NCBI RefSeq assembly: GCF_048564905.1
Contig: NC_133020.1
Span: forward strand, 12,433,501-12,497,500
Length of the DNA stretch: 64,000 bases
From: Vicugna pacos
Taxonomy: Eukaryota; Chordata; Mammalia; Artiodactyla; Camelidae
Direction of reading: 5' to 3'
The position numbers and the translations under genes are program-made. Of the stretch, positions 12,915-23,319 are shown piece after piece (positions within the stretch are counted from its first letter, which is position 1; every line of letters begins with the position of its first letter). The notes below the pieces were generated by a model. That model was given only the letters and a program-made list of their open reading frames with translations. It made no database searches and was not told the DNA's origin.

Positions 12915-13130
12915 GGCAGCTCTGGTGGAAAGCAAAGAATAAAGAAATTGTACTCAGATATTCTGGATTTAAATCATGACCCCAACGCTTACTAATTAGA
13001 AGATAATACACAGGTTACTTATGCTCTCAAAGCCTAGTCTTCTCACCCATGAAGTGAGGATAATAACCTACCATAAAGGACTATTGGGAGAATTAAAAGA
13101 GGTAATGTTTGCAAAAATATCCCATTCAAC
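12915..13130 (+). repeat. MIR SINE
   Basis: Forward MIR: TCTGGATTTAAATCATGACC, then GTTACTTATGCTCTCAAAGC and AAGTGAGGATAATAACCTAC. Confidence 0.8.
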
Positions 13131-13735
13131 CTAAATACATATGCCTATGTTAATTTAAGTATTAAGGAGAAAAAATACTGGATTCAGATATAAAATCCAC
13201 ACTAAGTTAATTGTGGGTCAAATAAATTTTACTGTTAAAGAAATCTCCAGTGAACTCCACTCGGGAAATCTACAGAAATCTAAAAAATTTTAAGTTCTAT
13301 TCTTAACTAATCTGAGCTACAGTCAAATTGCCATATGCAACCTAGTAAAGAATATGCTACTTTATGATTTTTTTTTAAAGCAGGCATTGACTTCTGTAAC
13401 TCAAAGACTAACTTCAATGCCTTTCCATCTCACAAAAAAGTAAAACAAGAGTAGGGATTCTGGAAATGTGATTTACGTCATTTCTCACCTGAAATCTATA
13501 GACTCAAAATGCCTTGAGCAGTTTCCAAGAGACTCCAGTTAAAGAGATTCCAGTTTTCAAGAAACTACAAAGAGAGAAGCCCCAGATTTGGAAATCCAAA
13601 AAACAAAACAAACAACAACAAACAAAACCGAAAAAAGGCAAAAAAGCCACCTCAAATCAACAAAGCATAATTATCAAAAATTTTCTGGATTTCTTTTTTC
13701 CTTTCTCTTCTTTTTTCTTTTCTTTCGTCCATTTT

Positions 13736-13865
13736 TTTTTTAATTTTTATTTTTGGTGGGGGAGTGGTAATTAGGTTTATTTGTTTGTTTAATGGAGGTA
13801 TTGGGGATTGAACCCAGGACCTCATGCATGCTAGGCACACACTCTACCACTGACATATACCCTCT
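13736..13865 (-). mobile_element. Vic-type tRNA-Ala SINE
   Basis: Reverse copy: GGTAATTAGGTTTATTTGTT, GGAGGTATTGGGGATTGAAC, CCAGGACCTCATGCATGCTA. Imperfect flanking repeats of the form TTCTTTC-TCATTTTT are visible. Confidence 0.92.
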
Positions 13866-14424
13866 CTTCTTTCTATCATTTTTTATACTTTAAGATCACA
13901 TCATGAGGCAGGATTGGTTTTTAAACCCAGGCAACCAAGGCAAGCCCAAAGACTGGAGTATGAGAGTTGAGGTTTTCAAAAATACGAAAAGACAAAAGAA
14001 AACAAACCAACACACACAAAAAAACCCTTGACTCTTATCACTTGCAGATCACTCCCAGGTCCCCACCTCTTGATGCTCTGAGGTAACATCCTCACATCTA
14101 CATGAAGAAATCCCAGAGGAAGGCTGGCTTTAGCGAGCCACCCCAGAAAATCTCCTGTTTGATGACATCTAAACCTACTCTCACACCCACCAAAGTGTGG
14201 ATATTCCCATCCTCCCTCAGGATAAACTTCATCTTTCTGGAAACAAACTGCAGCGGTTAACATGTGGGTTGCGGTAATAAAACAAAAATCTTTCACACAG
14301 ATATAGGCAAATCAAACCTGAGAGAGTTACATTAAAAATCACGCCCCAGTTATCAACTTGCCTTCTCCTGCGTTACAGATCAAGTGCCCCAGTGAGCACC
14401 AGCAGACAAAGTGCGGTGGGGGCT

Positions 14425-14695
14425 GACCATGCAGTGCTGGCACCAAACCACCTGGGTTTGAACTCTGGGTCCGCCACATTAGCTCTGCCTGATCAGCTTT
14501 TGGCAAGTTACTTAAAACCCTCTGTACCTCAGTTTGCACATCTGTACAAGAGGGATCATAATAAAATCCTCACAAGGCTGTTGTGAAGACTAAGTGAGAT
14601 ACTGCAGAAAGCATTTAGCATAATGCCCGGCACACGGCTACAGCTCTGTTACCCAGCACCCAGGGACGGTGTCTGGCACATAGCAAGTGTTAAAT
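14425..14695 (+). repeat. MIR SINE, near full length
   Basis: Forward MIR retaining most of its length: CACCTGGGTTTGAACTCTGG, TTGGCAAGTTACTTAAAACC, CTCAGTTTGCACATCTGTAC, GGCTGTTGTGAAGACTAAG and GCACATAGCAAGTGTTAAAT. Confidence 0.88.
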
Positions 14696-16433
14696 AAAGA
14701 ATTACTCTGCAAGCACCCCATGTAGTGCCTAACTTTAAGATTTCAAATTCCATTCAAAAAGCTTTTTTTTTAATTTTTTAAGATAACTTTGCAATGGAAA
14801 ATCACCGTCACCAAAGTCAGAAGCATTCTACACTAAAGTTACGTCTCAGCACAAGTGGCAGAAATGAACTCCCAACATTTTGATTCTTATCTAAGTTCTT
14901 ACGGAGAAAAGTTACAGTGCAAGAGGGCCAGAACCCAACGACCACAACTCATTCAAGGTGCAGTTTAGGTACAACTGATTTCTTAAATAGACAAAAAATA
15001 AATGGAAAGCGATTGCCTACCACAATTGCAAGTATTTTAATTGTAGCACTGGCTTGATGCCCAGCTCCGGAACCAGACCTAGCTCTGTGAAGGCAGGGAC
15101 GACCCTTCTCCCTACGGGGACACAGCTGTCACCTACCCACTTACAGCAAACACTGCCAGAAGAAAAAGCGGTGTTTAGCTTCATGTTTGAGTTGGAGAAA
15201 GTCAGAAATGAATGTATTAAGCAGAAAATATCTTAACAGATAGCACTAAACATGGACATAAAAATGAACATTAGAGGGCTGCTCCATTTGGACATTTCTC
15301 ATGTCCAAATTTGACCAGAAAAGAATGTTTTCCTTGAAGGGTTTTAGCACAAGGGTCAGATTCAGTCTCAAATAAACCATTTATTTAAAAAAAAAAAAAA
15401 AACCAGAAGTATATACATACACTACAATATAAATAAGTGATTGGACCAGTAATAATTTTATAGTTTTTTTGTGCTAATTGTATTTTCTAAAATTTTTACA
15501 GTAAACATGAATTCCTTCATAAGAAAGGGAATAAAAGTTCATTTCTTCAAAAAAAAATTACAGTGTTTATTTTAAAAGACTTTTAATTAGAAAACTCTAC
15601 AAAAGGCACCAACTAGTATATTGCATAAATTAATACTAAATGATTTTTTCCTAGCACATAAATATTTCAAATAACCCATTTTAGCACTTTAAGCTAAACC
15701 TCTGTCTAGATTGATTAATACCAGTGAAAAGAAAAACACCCATGAAATATATATGATTTAATTTAAATAAAGATAATATAACAAAACTATGATCATTTAA
15801 ATAGCTGCACAAAAATCACATTTACTCCACATAGCAACTATACTATATTGCTATTTTTCCAACAAATGAATGGATGTGATTCTAATTCTTGCAAATTAAG
15901 AAAGTAAAAGTGTTTTGTCAATCATACGTTAATAAGAAAAAGAAAGTAAAAACAGTGTAACTGTGTTCTGGAAAGGAAAATTAATAAACTTCTAAGTTTT
16001 GGGGAAATAGTACATCAAATGGTGTTCAAACTCACAGAGCCATACCCCGAACACGCCAAGGTAAGACCCTCTGTCCACTCCTGCCCCCCATCCAGCACCT
16101 TTCAGGATCTCCAACCTAGGGAACTCCTACATTACTAAAGTTCACATTCCCAAGATAGAACTAGGGTTTAAAATATAACCTGCTAAAGGACAGTGAGTAA
16201 AGGAGAAAGAATTTGGTGAGGAAATCACCTGCCTTTACAAAGACAAGCTCTTACCATCCAACCAAAGTTCTGGACCATCTCATGAAGTCTAGACCGTTTA
16301 ATTAGAACAGTCAGTTTTAAAGAAAAAATATTTTTTAAAAGTGCCTTTATGTGTTATATACAATTTATAGCCAATTTTCTCAAAACTGGCCCCTAAAAAC
16401 ATAACTCTCCAAATAATATTATTATACACTTAC

Positions 16434-16500
16434 TTGGTACATTGTGAGTATATATGTAGTAAGTATGTAATAGTTTACTAGGTACTCACAATGTAACCAA
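16434..16500. repeat. Near-perfect inverted repeat (17/18 bp arms)
   Basis: Left arm TTGGTACATTGTGAGTA (16434-16450) and right arm TACTCACAATGTAACCAA (16483-16500) are reverse complements with one extra A. The loop is 32 nt. Could fold as a hairpin. Confidence 0.85.
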
Positions 16501-16655
16501 CAATTTACATCTTCTCATTTAATCTCCAAACCACTTTATGAGGTAAGTGCTACCATTATAACCATTCTACAGATTAAGAAGTTTAAGCACAGAGTGATTA
16601 AGTTATTTGCCCAAAGTCACACAGCTAAACTGAAGATCCGGGATACAGACACGTC
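16490..16655 (-). repeat. MIR SINE
   Basis: Reverse MIR: TCTTCTCATTTAATCTCCAA, TTATGAGGTAAGTGCTACCA, TGCCCAAAGTCACACAGCTA. Confidence 0.85.
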
Positions 16656-17149
16656 AGCTGTAATACTTAAACTAAGATCCTTGACCTTTGGCTCCATCGT
16701 GGTTTTGCTGTTTGAATTGCAAAGTGTGCACATTTTCAGGACATCAAAACTAAGTTTTCTTGCCAGAAATATTTTCTAATATCAATGAAATTTAAAAAAT
16801 GGTGAAATAATCTAAGCACTTATAAAAATCTACCTCTAAAATCAAACAGTTTGCATTAAGTTATATAGCCCAGAGACCGGACAACTTTCCCAACAGCACG
16901 ACCACTCTGTGGAGACAGCTGTGTTAACAACTACCCACGGAAAGCCAGCATCAAACCGCACAGGATATTCTATTAGGGGCGCGGAAGGGAGGTTTTCGTC
17001 TGGTTTGTCTGGGGGTGTCTCTGGGGTTTGGTTTTTGTCGTTGTTCTTTGCAACCAGGGAGCTAGAAGGTGAAGGAACGAGTTGGAAGATGAAGTCGAAT
17101 CCTTTCCTATTCCTTCAGCTTATAAAAATAAGGATTAAGAGCCAAGTGC

Positions 17150-17660
17150 GGCTGGTCCACGTGCCCAAGAGTCAGGTCTCCTCAGTGCGGCCCGCGCGCC
17201 GGTGGCGCGGCCCCGGCGCCGCCGCCTCCCGCCCCGGCGAGCACGCGCCCCGGGGACCCCCGGCCAGGGCGCCGGCGCCGTGAGGCGGGAGGAGGCAGGG
17301 GACCCGGGCAACCGAGAGGGGAGGGGGCGACCGCGGGCCCTTACCGAGCTCCGTGCCCCGCTGGTGCGCCGACATGGCTCGGCAGCCTCAGCCCCGGCGG
17401 CTCCTGGCGCCCGCCCGCCTCCGCGTAGCCTCCCAGCTTCCTCCTTCCTCCCGCCGCGCGGCGCCCGCCCCGCCCCGCCCATCGCCCCGCCCACCGGGGG
17501 AGCCTCCGCCTGCCGCGCGGACGGAATCTCTGGCGCACAGCTCCAGGTGGGAACCCCGCCGTGTCTCCTCTGTCCTCTCCGCGAGGCGCGGAACTCCCGC
17601 ACTAGCTCCCGCACACCATGCTGCCAAAACTCGCGCTCAAATACTTAACTTGCCGACTGC
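17150..17660 (-). promoter_or_regulatory. DERA: DERA CpG-island promoter
   Basis: A dense CpG island over DERA exon 1. A run of GC boxes (CCCGCCC/CCGCCCC, Sp1-type) lies at 17,463-17,494, upstream of the ATG, and there is no TATA box. The start site is probably within 17,390-17,480. Long open frames on both strands are products of high GC content. Confidence 0.8.
17345..17375 (-). CDS. DERA: DERA coding exon 1 (deoxyribose-phosphate aldolase, partial)
   Basis: DERA is the class I aldolase that cleaves 2-deoxyribose-5-phosphate to glyceraldehyde-3-phosphate and acetaldehyde in deoxynucleoside catabolism. Only the first coding exon is present: MSAHQRGTEL plus the first base of Asp, then the donor CTCG|GTAAGG. 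The human protein begins MSAHNRGTELDLSW, so ten residues match with one change (N5Q). Identification rests on these residues, the CpG island, and the position directly downstream of STRAP in the same orientation as in human. The catalytic lysine and the rest of the protein are encoded beyond position 1. Exon 2 (expected LSWISKIQVNHPAV) was searched for by eye in 1-17,344 and not found, so intron 1 is longer than 17.3 kb. Confidence 0.88.
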
Positions 17661-17914
17661 ACTGAGTAAGGAAAACTTTTCACCGTAGGATTACAGAACA
17701 AGAGAGGAGCGGATCCTCCCAGTTACCGTCCTCTGAGACCGCGCAGAGCTGCATGGCTGCGCGGTCCTATACCTGAAAGGGCATCCAGCGGTGATCCCCT
17801 GGCCTTGTGAGGGGGGCCAGCCAGCAACTGGGGCCCCGGAGCCCAGTGACTCTAATCTAGACTTCGTGAAGAGCAGCAGCTCCGTGGTCTGAAAAGCCAG
17901 GGAGTGGGGAGTGA

Positions 17915-18010
17915 GAAGACCCGGGGTCTCAGCCTTTCTCTGACGAGTGCGACACTGGGCCATCAACTGTCCTTCTAAGCCTCGTTTTCCTCATGTTAGA
18001 AAGCAGCTTC
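17915..18010 (+). repeat. MIR SINE fragment
   Basis: Forward MIR middle: GACACTGGGCCATCAACTGT, then AAGCCTCGTTTTCCTCATG. Short and diverged. Confidence 0.55.
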
Positions 18011-18154
18011 ACAATTTCTTGGAGCTCTGAAACTCTGATTCTGGGGTACCAGGATTTTTTTCAGCCTGAATTCTGTGACCAGGAGGTTAAAGTTGTCTCG
18101 AGTCATTCAACACAGGCTACTAAGTCAGCTCCACTCTGCTTAAAGAAGGAAAAC

Positions 18155-18295
18155 TCTTATTTATCACTTGCTTACCATGACCCAGTTACTGTGCCAGGTA
18201 TTTTCAGATAGATAGCATTCCAGTCTCAGAACAAATCCTGCCAAGTATATATTTTATCTCCATTGCTCTACCTGAAGACACCAAAGTTATGAGCA
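18155..18295 (-). repeat. MIR SINE fragment
   Basis: Reverse MIR: TTATCACTTGCTTACCATGA, ACTGTGCCAGGTATTTTCAG. Diverged. Confidence 0.55.
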
Positions 18296-18297
18296 GA

Positions 18298-18518
18298 GGC
18301 ATCCTGGTGTAGTGGAAACTGAGTAGACTGGGAAAGATTCCAACCCGTTAATATACCATCAATTCCACCTACCGATTAGGCGGTGGTTCTAGGAATGTTA
18401 CTGCCTGTAAAATGGGAATCATCAAAATAGACTTGCTCTGCAAAGTCATTGTAAGTGTGTAAAGCACATAGTACAATACATATCATGGCACATAGTAAGT
18501 GCTCAACAAATGGAAGCC
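18298..18518 (+). repeat. MIR SINE
   Basis: Forward MIR: ATCCTGGTGTAGTGGAAAC, GTTACTGCCTGTAAAATGGG, GGCACATAGTAAGTGCTCAA. Confidence 0.8.
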
Positions 18519-19764
18519 ATTTATGTTATTGTCAGGTTCATACAGCAATTACAGGCTACACAGGAAAAGAAACCCCAGTATTATTCCCCTACACGGAGCT
18601 GCTTCTCAGCCTTGTCAGCACAATGCTATTGCTGAACATTTTGGATGTGTCTAGATCCTATTCATAGTATAATAGCATTTTTACCTGTTTTTATCTTAAC
18701 CCTAAAGCCCAGAGCTGGCCTGGCATTCACAGCTAGACCATCCTGTTCCCCAGTAGAACAAAAACAATTTCGCAGGACACCATCAGCCAAGGCCATTGTG
18801 CTCATGGTAAATCAAAAACAAGACCACTTGTAATCATGTCTGAACTCATACACAAAAATGAACATCGCCCAAACCACAAAAATGATCAAACAGACCCCAT
18901 CCCGGCTAATATAAGTGACTGTCACTTCTTTACATCTCTCTTTTAGCCTCACCTCATTCTTCTTCTATTTTAGGTAAGAATTAAAATGCCTGGTCAGAAT
19001 TATCACCAATTCCTGCTAGTATCAATCCAAAGTGATGGTCCACTTCGTTGAACCTTCCTCAAATCACCTAACACAAGCCCAAATCCTATGTCATTTCTAA
19101 CACTTTCTTACTGAGACACCTCACAGTTCCCCCAATGAGTGTTCTCCCTTATTGCAGCATGTTAGTAAACCCAGATTTATCCAGCTACAGGTGGTTCCTC
19201 GTGAGCTTTGGCTGGAGAGCCCTGACATTCCTAAAAGATATAAAGACAATAAATGGTATCTTATTTTTAGAGGCAGATACAACTGTAAGCCAGATTCTTA
19301 AGGCAGTCATTTATAGGTTCCTGAGGTAAAAACCCACTTAGATTATGGACTGTCAACCAGTATTTCTAAATCGAGTGGGGAAAAGTGTAGAAGTAGGGAG
19401 GACTAGGGCAGAGAGTATGAATATTAGAATCAAAGTATCTCAGAACTGCAGAGAGACTTATAGAACATCTGATTCCTACTTCATGGTGAGATAAGAAAAA
19501 TAAGAATTATATTGAGTCTTTTATGAAGCTGAATTTATTCAATTTAAAGAACAGTCCTTTATTCTGAGACTGTGTCCTTCATTACCAACTTGGATTTTAA
19601 AATGCCCTTTCTTTTATGAAGATTGTAGTGGTAGATAATCTTTCTTTTTTAATAGCCTCACTTGGCAAGATTAGTAGACCGTTCTATCTTGCCCTCCCCC
19701 TGCCCCTTTTTAATCTATTGGTCCGCCAAATCCCAAAGTTGAGGAATCACTGATAGAATAAATA

Positions 19765-19950
19765 TATAATGCTAGCTAATATTAAGTGCTTCCTATGAGT
19801 TAAGCCCTTTCCATCAATTATTGATCACCAACCCCCACCACCCCTCCCACAAAAATCTATGTGTGAGAACTACTTTTACAGATAAAGGAGATCAAGAGAG
19901 ATCAGGCTGTAATTGCTAGAGGATGGTTCAAACCCAGGCAATATAACCCT
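19765..19950 (-). repeat. MIR SINE
   Basis: Reverse MIR: ATATTAAGTGCTTCCTATGA, ACAGATAAAGGAGATCAAG, GGTTCAAACCCAGGCAATA. Confidence 0.65.
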
Positions 19951-19974
19951 ACAGACCACATACTTACTCTTTCT

Positions 19975-20140
19975 ACTATTTCTTTAGACAAGCCACTTAA
20001 CCTCTCAGAAATAGTTTCCATCTATATATAATGGGGGGGGGGCAATATTACCTATCTCATTGGGTTATTGGAGAGATTAAAAAGTAACAATATTTTAAAA
20101 CCAAGCAGAAAATCTAACATAAAAAGACACTTAATAAATA
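19975..20140 (+). repeat. MIR SINE with a G run
   Basis: Forward MIR: AGACAAGCCACTTAACCTCT, CTATCTCATTGGGTTATTGG. A run of ten G (20,033-20,042) replaces the usual ATGGGG. Confidence 0.75.
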
Positions 20141-20844
20141 CTATTTCCACATTCATCTGCAGACCTAATCAGTTATTTTCCACTTGACCAAGTTCTATTT
20201 TCTCATTAATTGTATGAAGTGATTCAACCTATAAAGTATTATTACCGTTCATTAGCTATCATTTAGATGCATACTTCAGCCTTGTTTAAACAGGTAAATA
20301 TGGTAGATGCCTCATTTGTTTCTTCAGGAATTCCACTGATTTTAAAGTCACACTGGCCTGGGTGGTACTATGTTATACTGGCAACTGTGTATTCCTAGAA
20401 GCAAAGAAAAGCTAAGCCTCCTATTTGAGACAGTTCTCATCCCAGTAATCCTTTTTTTTTTTTTTTTCAGGAACTCCCCCTGGTGTGAGACCTACACGTA
20501 CAGTAACTTACGTAGTAATCGCTTTCACCAATAGAATCACTTTTTTGTTTAAAAGTATCCAGGTGTAAAACATAGGGTTCATACTAAAGAAATATTTTCC
20601 ACTGGTCTGACATTTTCGATTTCCCATTTTGTTCTGAAAAAAAAATTAAGTATTTCAAAAACAAGGAAGTAGATAACAAATTTTGCCAAAGGTTTACTAC
20701 AATGAGGACAGAAAAATGACCACTAGGTTAGAAACAAGCAGGACACTGGAAACTTTGACAGATGCAATTTTAGTAAACATATACTCGAACTTTTTACTAA
20801 AGTAAATTGAATTCTACTATAGGATTCTACCGTTATAAAGCGTT

Positions 20845-21290
20845 GCAAGCAGACCAATGGCCACTGAAAGATGTCCATGTCCTAATGGCTGGAACCTGCG
20901 AATGTGGCCTTACATGGCAAAAGGGACTTTGCAGATGTTTTTAAGTTAAGGATCTTAAAACTGGAGAGATTATCCAGGTGGGTCCAATATAATCAGAGAT
21001 GTCCTTTTAAGTGAAAGAAGGTGGCAGAAGACTCAGATTTGAAGATGCTATGTTGTCGGCTTTAAAGATGGGGAAAGGACCATGAGCCAAGGAATGCCAG
21101 TGGTCTCTGGAAGCTGGAAAAAGGAAACAGATCCTCTCCTAGTTTCCGTAAGAAACGCCCCTCTGCCAACACCTCGACATGAATTCAGACTCATTTCAAC
21201 CTTCTGATCGCCTTAACTATAAGCTAAATTTGTTGTTTTAAGCCACAAATGTGTGGTAATTTGTTACAGCAGTGATAGAATACCAATCCC
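20845..21290 (+). mobile_element. MLT1-family LTR (ERVL-MaLR), solitary fossil
   Basis: A plus-strand LTR matching the MLT1 order: AATGTGGCCTTACATGGCAA, GGGACTTTGCAGATG, AAGCCAAGG-like GAGCCAAGGAATGCC, GTTGTTTTAAGCCACAAATG, and the end TGTTACAGCAGTGATAGAAT. No internal region is attached, so it is a solitary LTR. The family is old, placed before or early in the eutherian radiation, and the copy is well diverged and non-functional. Confidence 0.85.
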
Positions 21291-22749
21291 CAAGGATACC
21301 AAACACTGGTTGTTCCTACAGCCTGCCAGGCGGTCTACACAGTTAGTATGTATGAGACTATCACGACAAACAAGGTTACCCTTAGGCGCTAACCTAGTAA
21401 AATCCCTAAAAACATGCCCTCTGTTGTTAGAAGCAGGCAACAGTCATAAGCAACTCTTACTAAATCCGGCAAAAGCCAAAAAACCTAGAATGACAGAACC
21501 GGCTAACCAGAGAATGTGCAAAAAAGCCTAACCGCCTAATAATTACTACAACACTGTCAACCAGGTATCTGACCAACAAGAACATTCTAGTCACACAAGT
21601 ATAAGCCATGGTTTGACAGAGCACCATGGCCAGAAATTCTTCAACTTACAAACTCAAAACAACTTTTACAGATTTCCAGCTGTATGGCCGCCAGTGATGC
21701 TGTAAACATGTATCTGTACAAGGTCTTCAGACTTTAAGGAACCGAAGTAGAAGAAATTCCCTTTGGCCATAAACTTCATAAATACCAAGCCATTTCAAAA
21801 TTCCAGTCTGGTACATACAAACCTCAACTTTATTTAGGAAAAGTCAGACTGTGATTGGAGTCTGAGTGATCTGTGGAACACCGACAATACTGCCACTGCC
21901 AAGCAGAGGACCAAGCACGTAGCAAGTTGACAGGATAATATGAGCTCCTAGGAGACAGGGTGTGGCCCATCAGTTGGCTCTCCCAGCGACACACCTCTCT
22001 TGGCCCTCTCAGGCGGTCACAGCCTACCATGCTTTCTTCCAGTTACCAAAAATCCTCAAAAACTTATCTTATTCTTTGGTTGGCTACTTCTTTTAAGGAA
22101 GAGTCATCAAGAGTCATTCACGAGATAAATGAGAGAAAAAGCAAGATGTATTCATTTGTCTAGAGAATTTCCCAATTACTAGTTCAATATTCCCTCCCTA
22201 TTAAAAAAAATAAATGTATCACAAGTCCAAAGTCAGTTGACCCATTTTATTAGAAGCTTGGTCCAAAGGCTTTTTGAATAGCATCTGAACTTTAAAGGAT
22301 AACGTAAAATAAACATTGCAAAAATCTTATCTGTATATACACACATAGAGGTGCACTAATGTGCATTACTGTTCACTCAACCTTAACAGATTTCTGGTGG
22401 CAGTGGTATATTTTGAGTAATTTTTCTATCTTTCTGCTAATTCTGAATTGCTTTATTTATTTTTTATAACTAGCATGTATCATTTAAGTAAATCATTATT
22501 CTGAAGTTTTTTTAAAAGGCAAGTCAAGAATTTCTATCCATCGAGGAGGAAGAAAAGTAAATGCAACTCTAGCAAAGCACATGGAAATTTCAAAAATCCA
22601 GAAGTAACTGAACTTCAAAATTAGGAAACAATATGTTCACTATAGATTCTCTAATCAGGTTATCTTTTGATATAGTTATAATGAAAAAAAAACTTCCTGG
22701 AGATTTCCATTTATAAAAGTCAAATCTACCAATTCTCAAGAAATACACA

Positions 22750-23257
22750 GAGTTTTGTTTTGGAGTCATTTTATTGAGACAACTAAAAACAATTAGATGT
22801 TCAAAGCAATGTAAAATGAAAAAGAAATCAAACCAGGTACTTTACCATGTATTCCCTCTTCTTTTTAACTAAAGCAAAAAAAACAACTTTCTGCTTTAAG
22901 GGAAAAGCCAGAAAAATAGGCCACTATATTTTCTTTCTTCATAATATCATTAACAGCCACAAGAAATCTAACTGTGATAAGAGAAACTGGATGTTGGCTT
23001 GCACACATTCATTAAAAAGACAACAAGTCATCATTCTACAAGGTGTATCTCCATCTGCCTTCAGCTGATAGTCCTGCATTTTCACTTACAGTTTCCACCT
23101 CTAAGTTGGTTAGTTCCAGCACTGGAGCTAATTCATTTTCCTCATTATTTACTGCTCATCTTTGCCATAAGCAGAGAGTAACTGGAGGCTGATGCTTCTC
23201 TCTGCTTGCTTGTTTTAGTCCATAAGTTATACACTATGTGTAGGATCTGCCAGAGGC
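22750..23257 (-). other. STRAP: STRAP 3' UTR
   Basis: Sequence between the STRAP stop codon and the first canonical poly(A) signal downstream, about 0.5 kb. That length fits a STRAP mRNA of about 1.8-1.9 kb. The exact cleavage site cannot be read from the sequence; the lower end given here is inferred as about 20 nt past the signal. Confidence 0.7.
22770..22775 (-). terminator. STRAP: STRAP poly(A) signal AATAAA
   Basis: TTTATT on the plus strand, AATAAA on the minus strand, in CTCAATAAAATGACTCC. It is the first canonical hexamer after the STRAP stop, 482 nt downstream. A further AATAAA-type hexamer near 22,247 could be a distal site. Confidence 0.75.
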
Positions 23258-23319
23258 TCAGGCCTTAACTTCAGGAGTTGAGCTATAGATGGAATCTGAA
23301 TTCTCTGAAGCAATTTCTT
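23258..23319 (-). CDS. STRAP: STRAP coding exon 10 (C-terminus and stop)
   Basis: Encodes [20 protein letters not shown] and TGA (stop at 23258-23260). It is the Ser-rich C-terminal tail, which lies outside the propeller. The acceptor AACTGTAG|AA follows a run of U. The 3' UTR continues to lower coordinates. Confidence 0.96.

Larger units (their letters stand above)
1..17344 (-). other. DERA: DERA intron 1 (partial)
   Basis: Contents recognised: Tigger1 at 1-402, MIRs, nested L1s at 2.8-3.4 kb, L2 at 5.3 kb, L1/MIR at 6.7-7.05 kb, Tigger at 8.46 and 12.5 kb, MER5A at 8.67 kb, and Vic SINEs at 10.9 and 13.7 kb. I see no element in 403-2,320, 3,370-5,280, 5,780-6,680, 7,060-8,460, 9,060-10,890, 11,012-12,520, 13,140-13,730, 13,870-14,420 or 14,700-16,430, apart from simple repeats. 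No DERA exon was found besides exon 1. Confidence 0.75.
17661..22749. other. DERA-STRAP intergenic region
   Basis: About 5 kb between the DERA promoter and the STRAP poly(A) site. It holds MIR copies (near 17.9, 18.2, 18.35, 19.8 and 20.0 kb) and an MLT1 LTR fossil at 20.84-21.29 kb. The segments 18,520-19,740, 20,140-20,830 and 21,300-22,700 show nothing I recognise. Confidence 0.75.

Noticed and set aside
1-17344. DERA exon 2
   Set aside because: Looked for the coding of LSWISKIQVNHPAVLRRA on the minus strand and found nothing; it must lie beyond the left edge.
17135-17614. 159-codon Arg/Ala/Gly-rich frame and several overlapping frames
   Set aside because: CpG-island sequence with few stops. 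Only the 31-nt DERA exon on the minus strand is supported.
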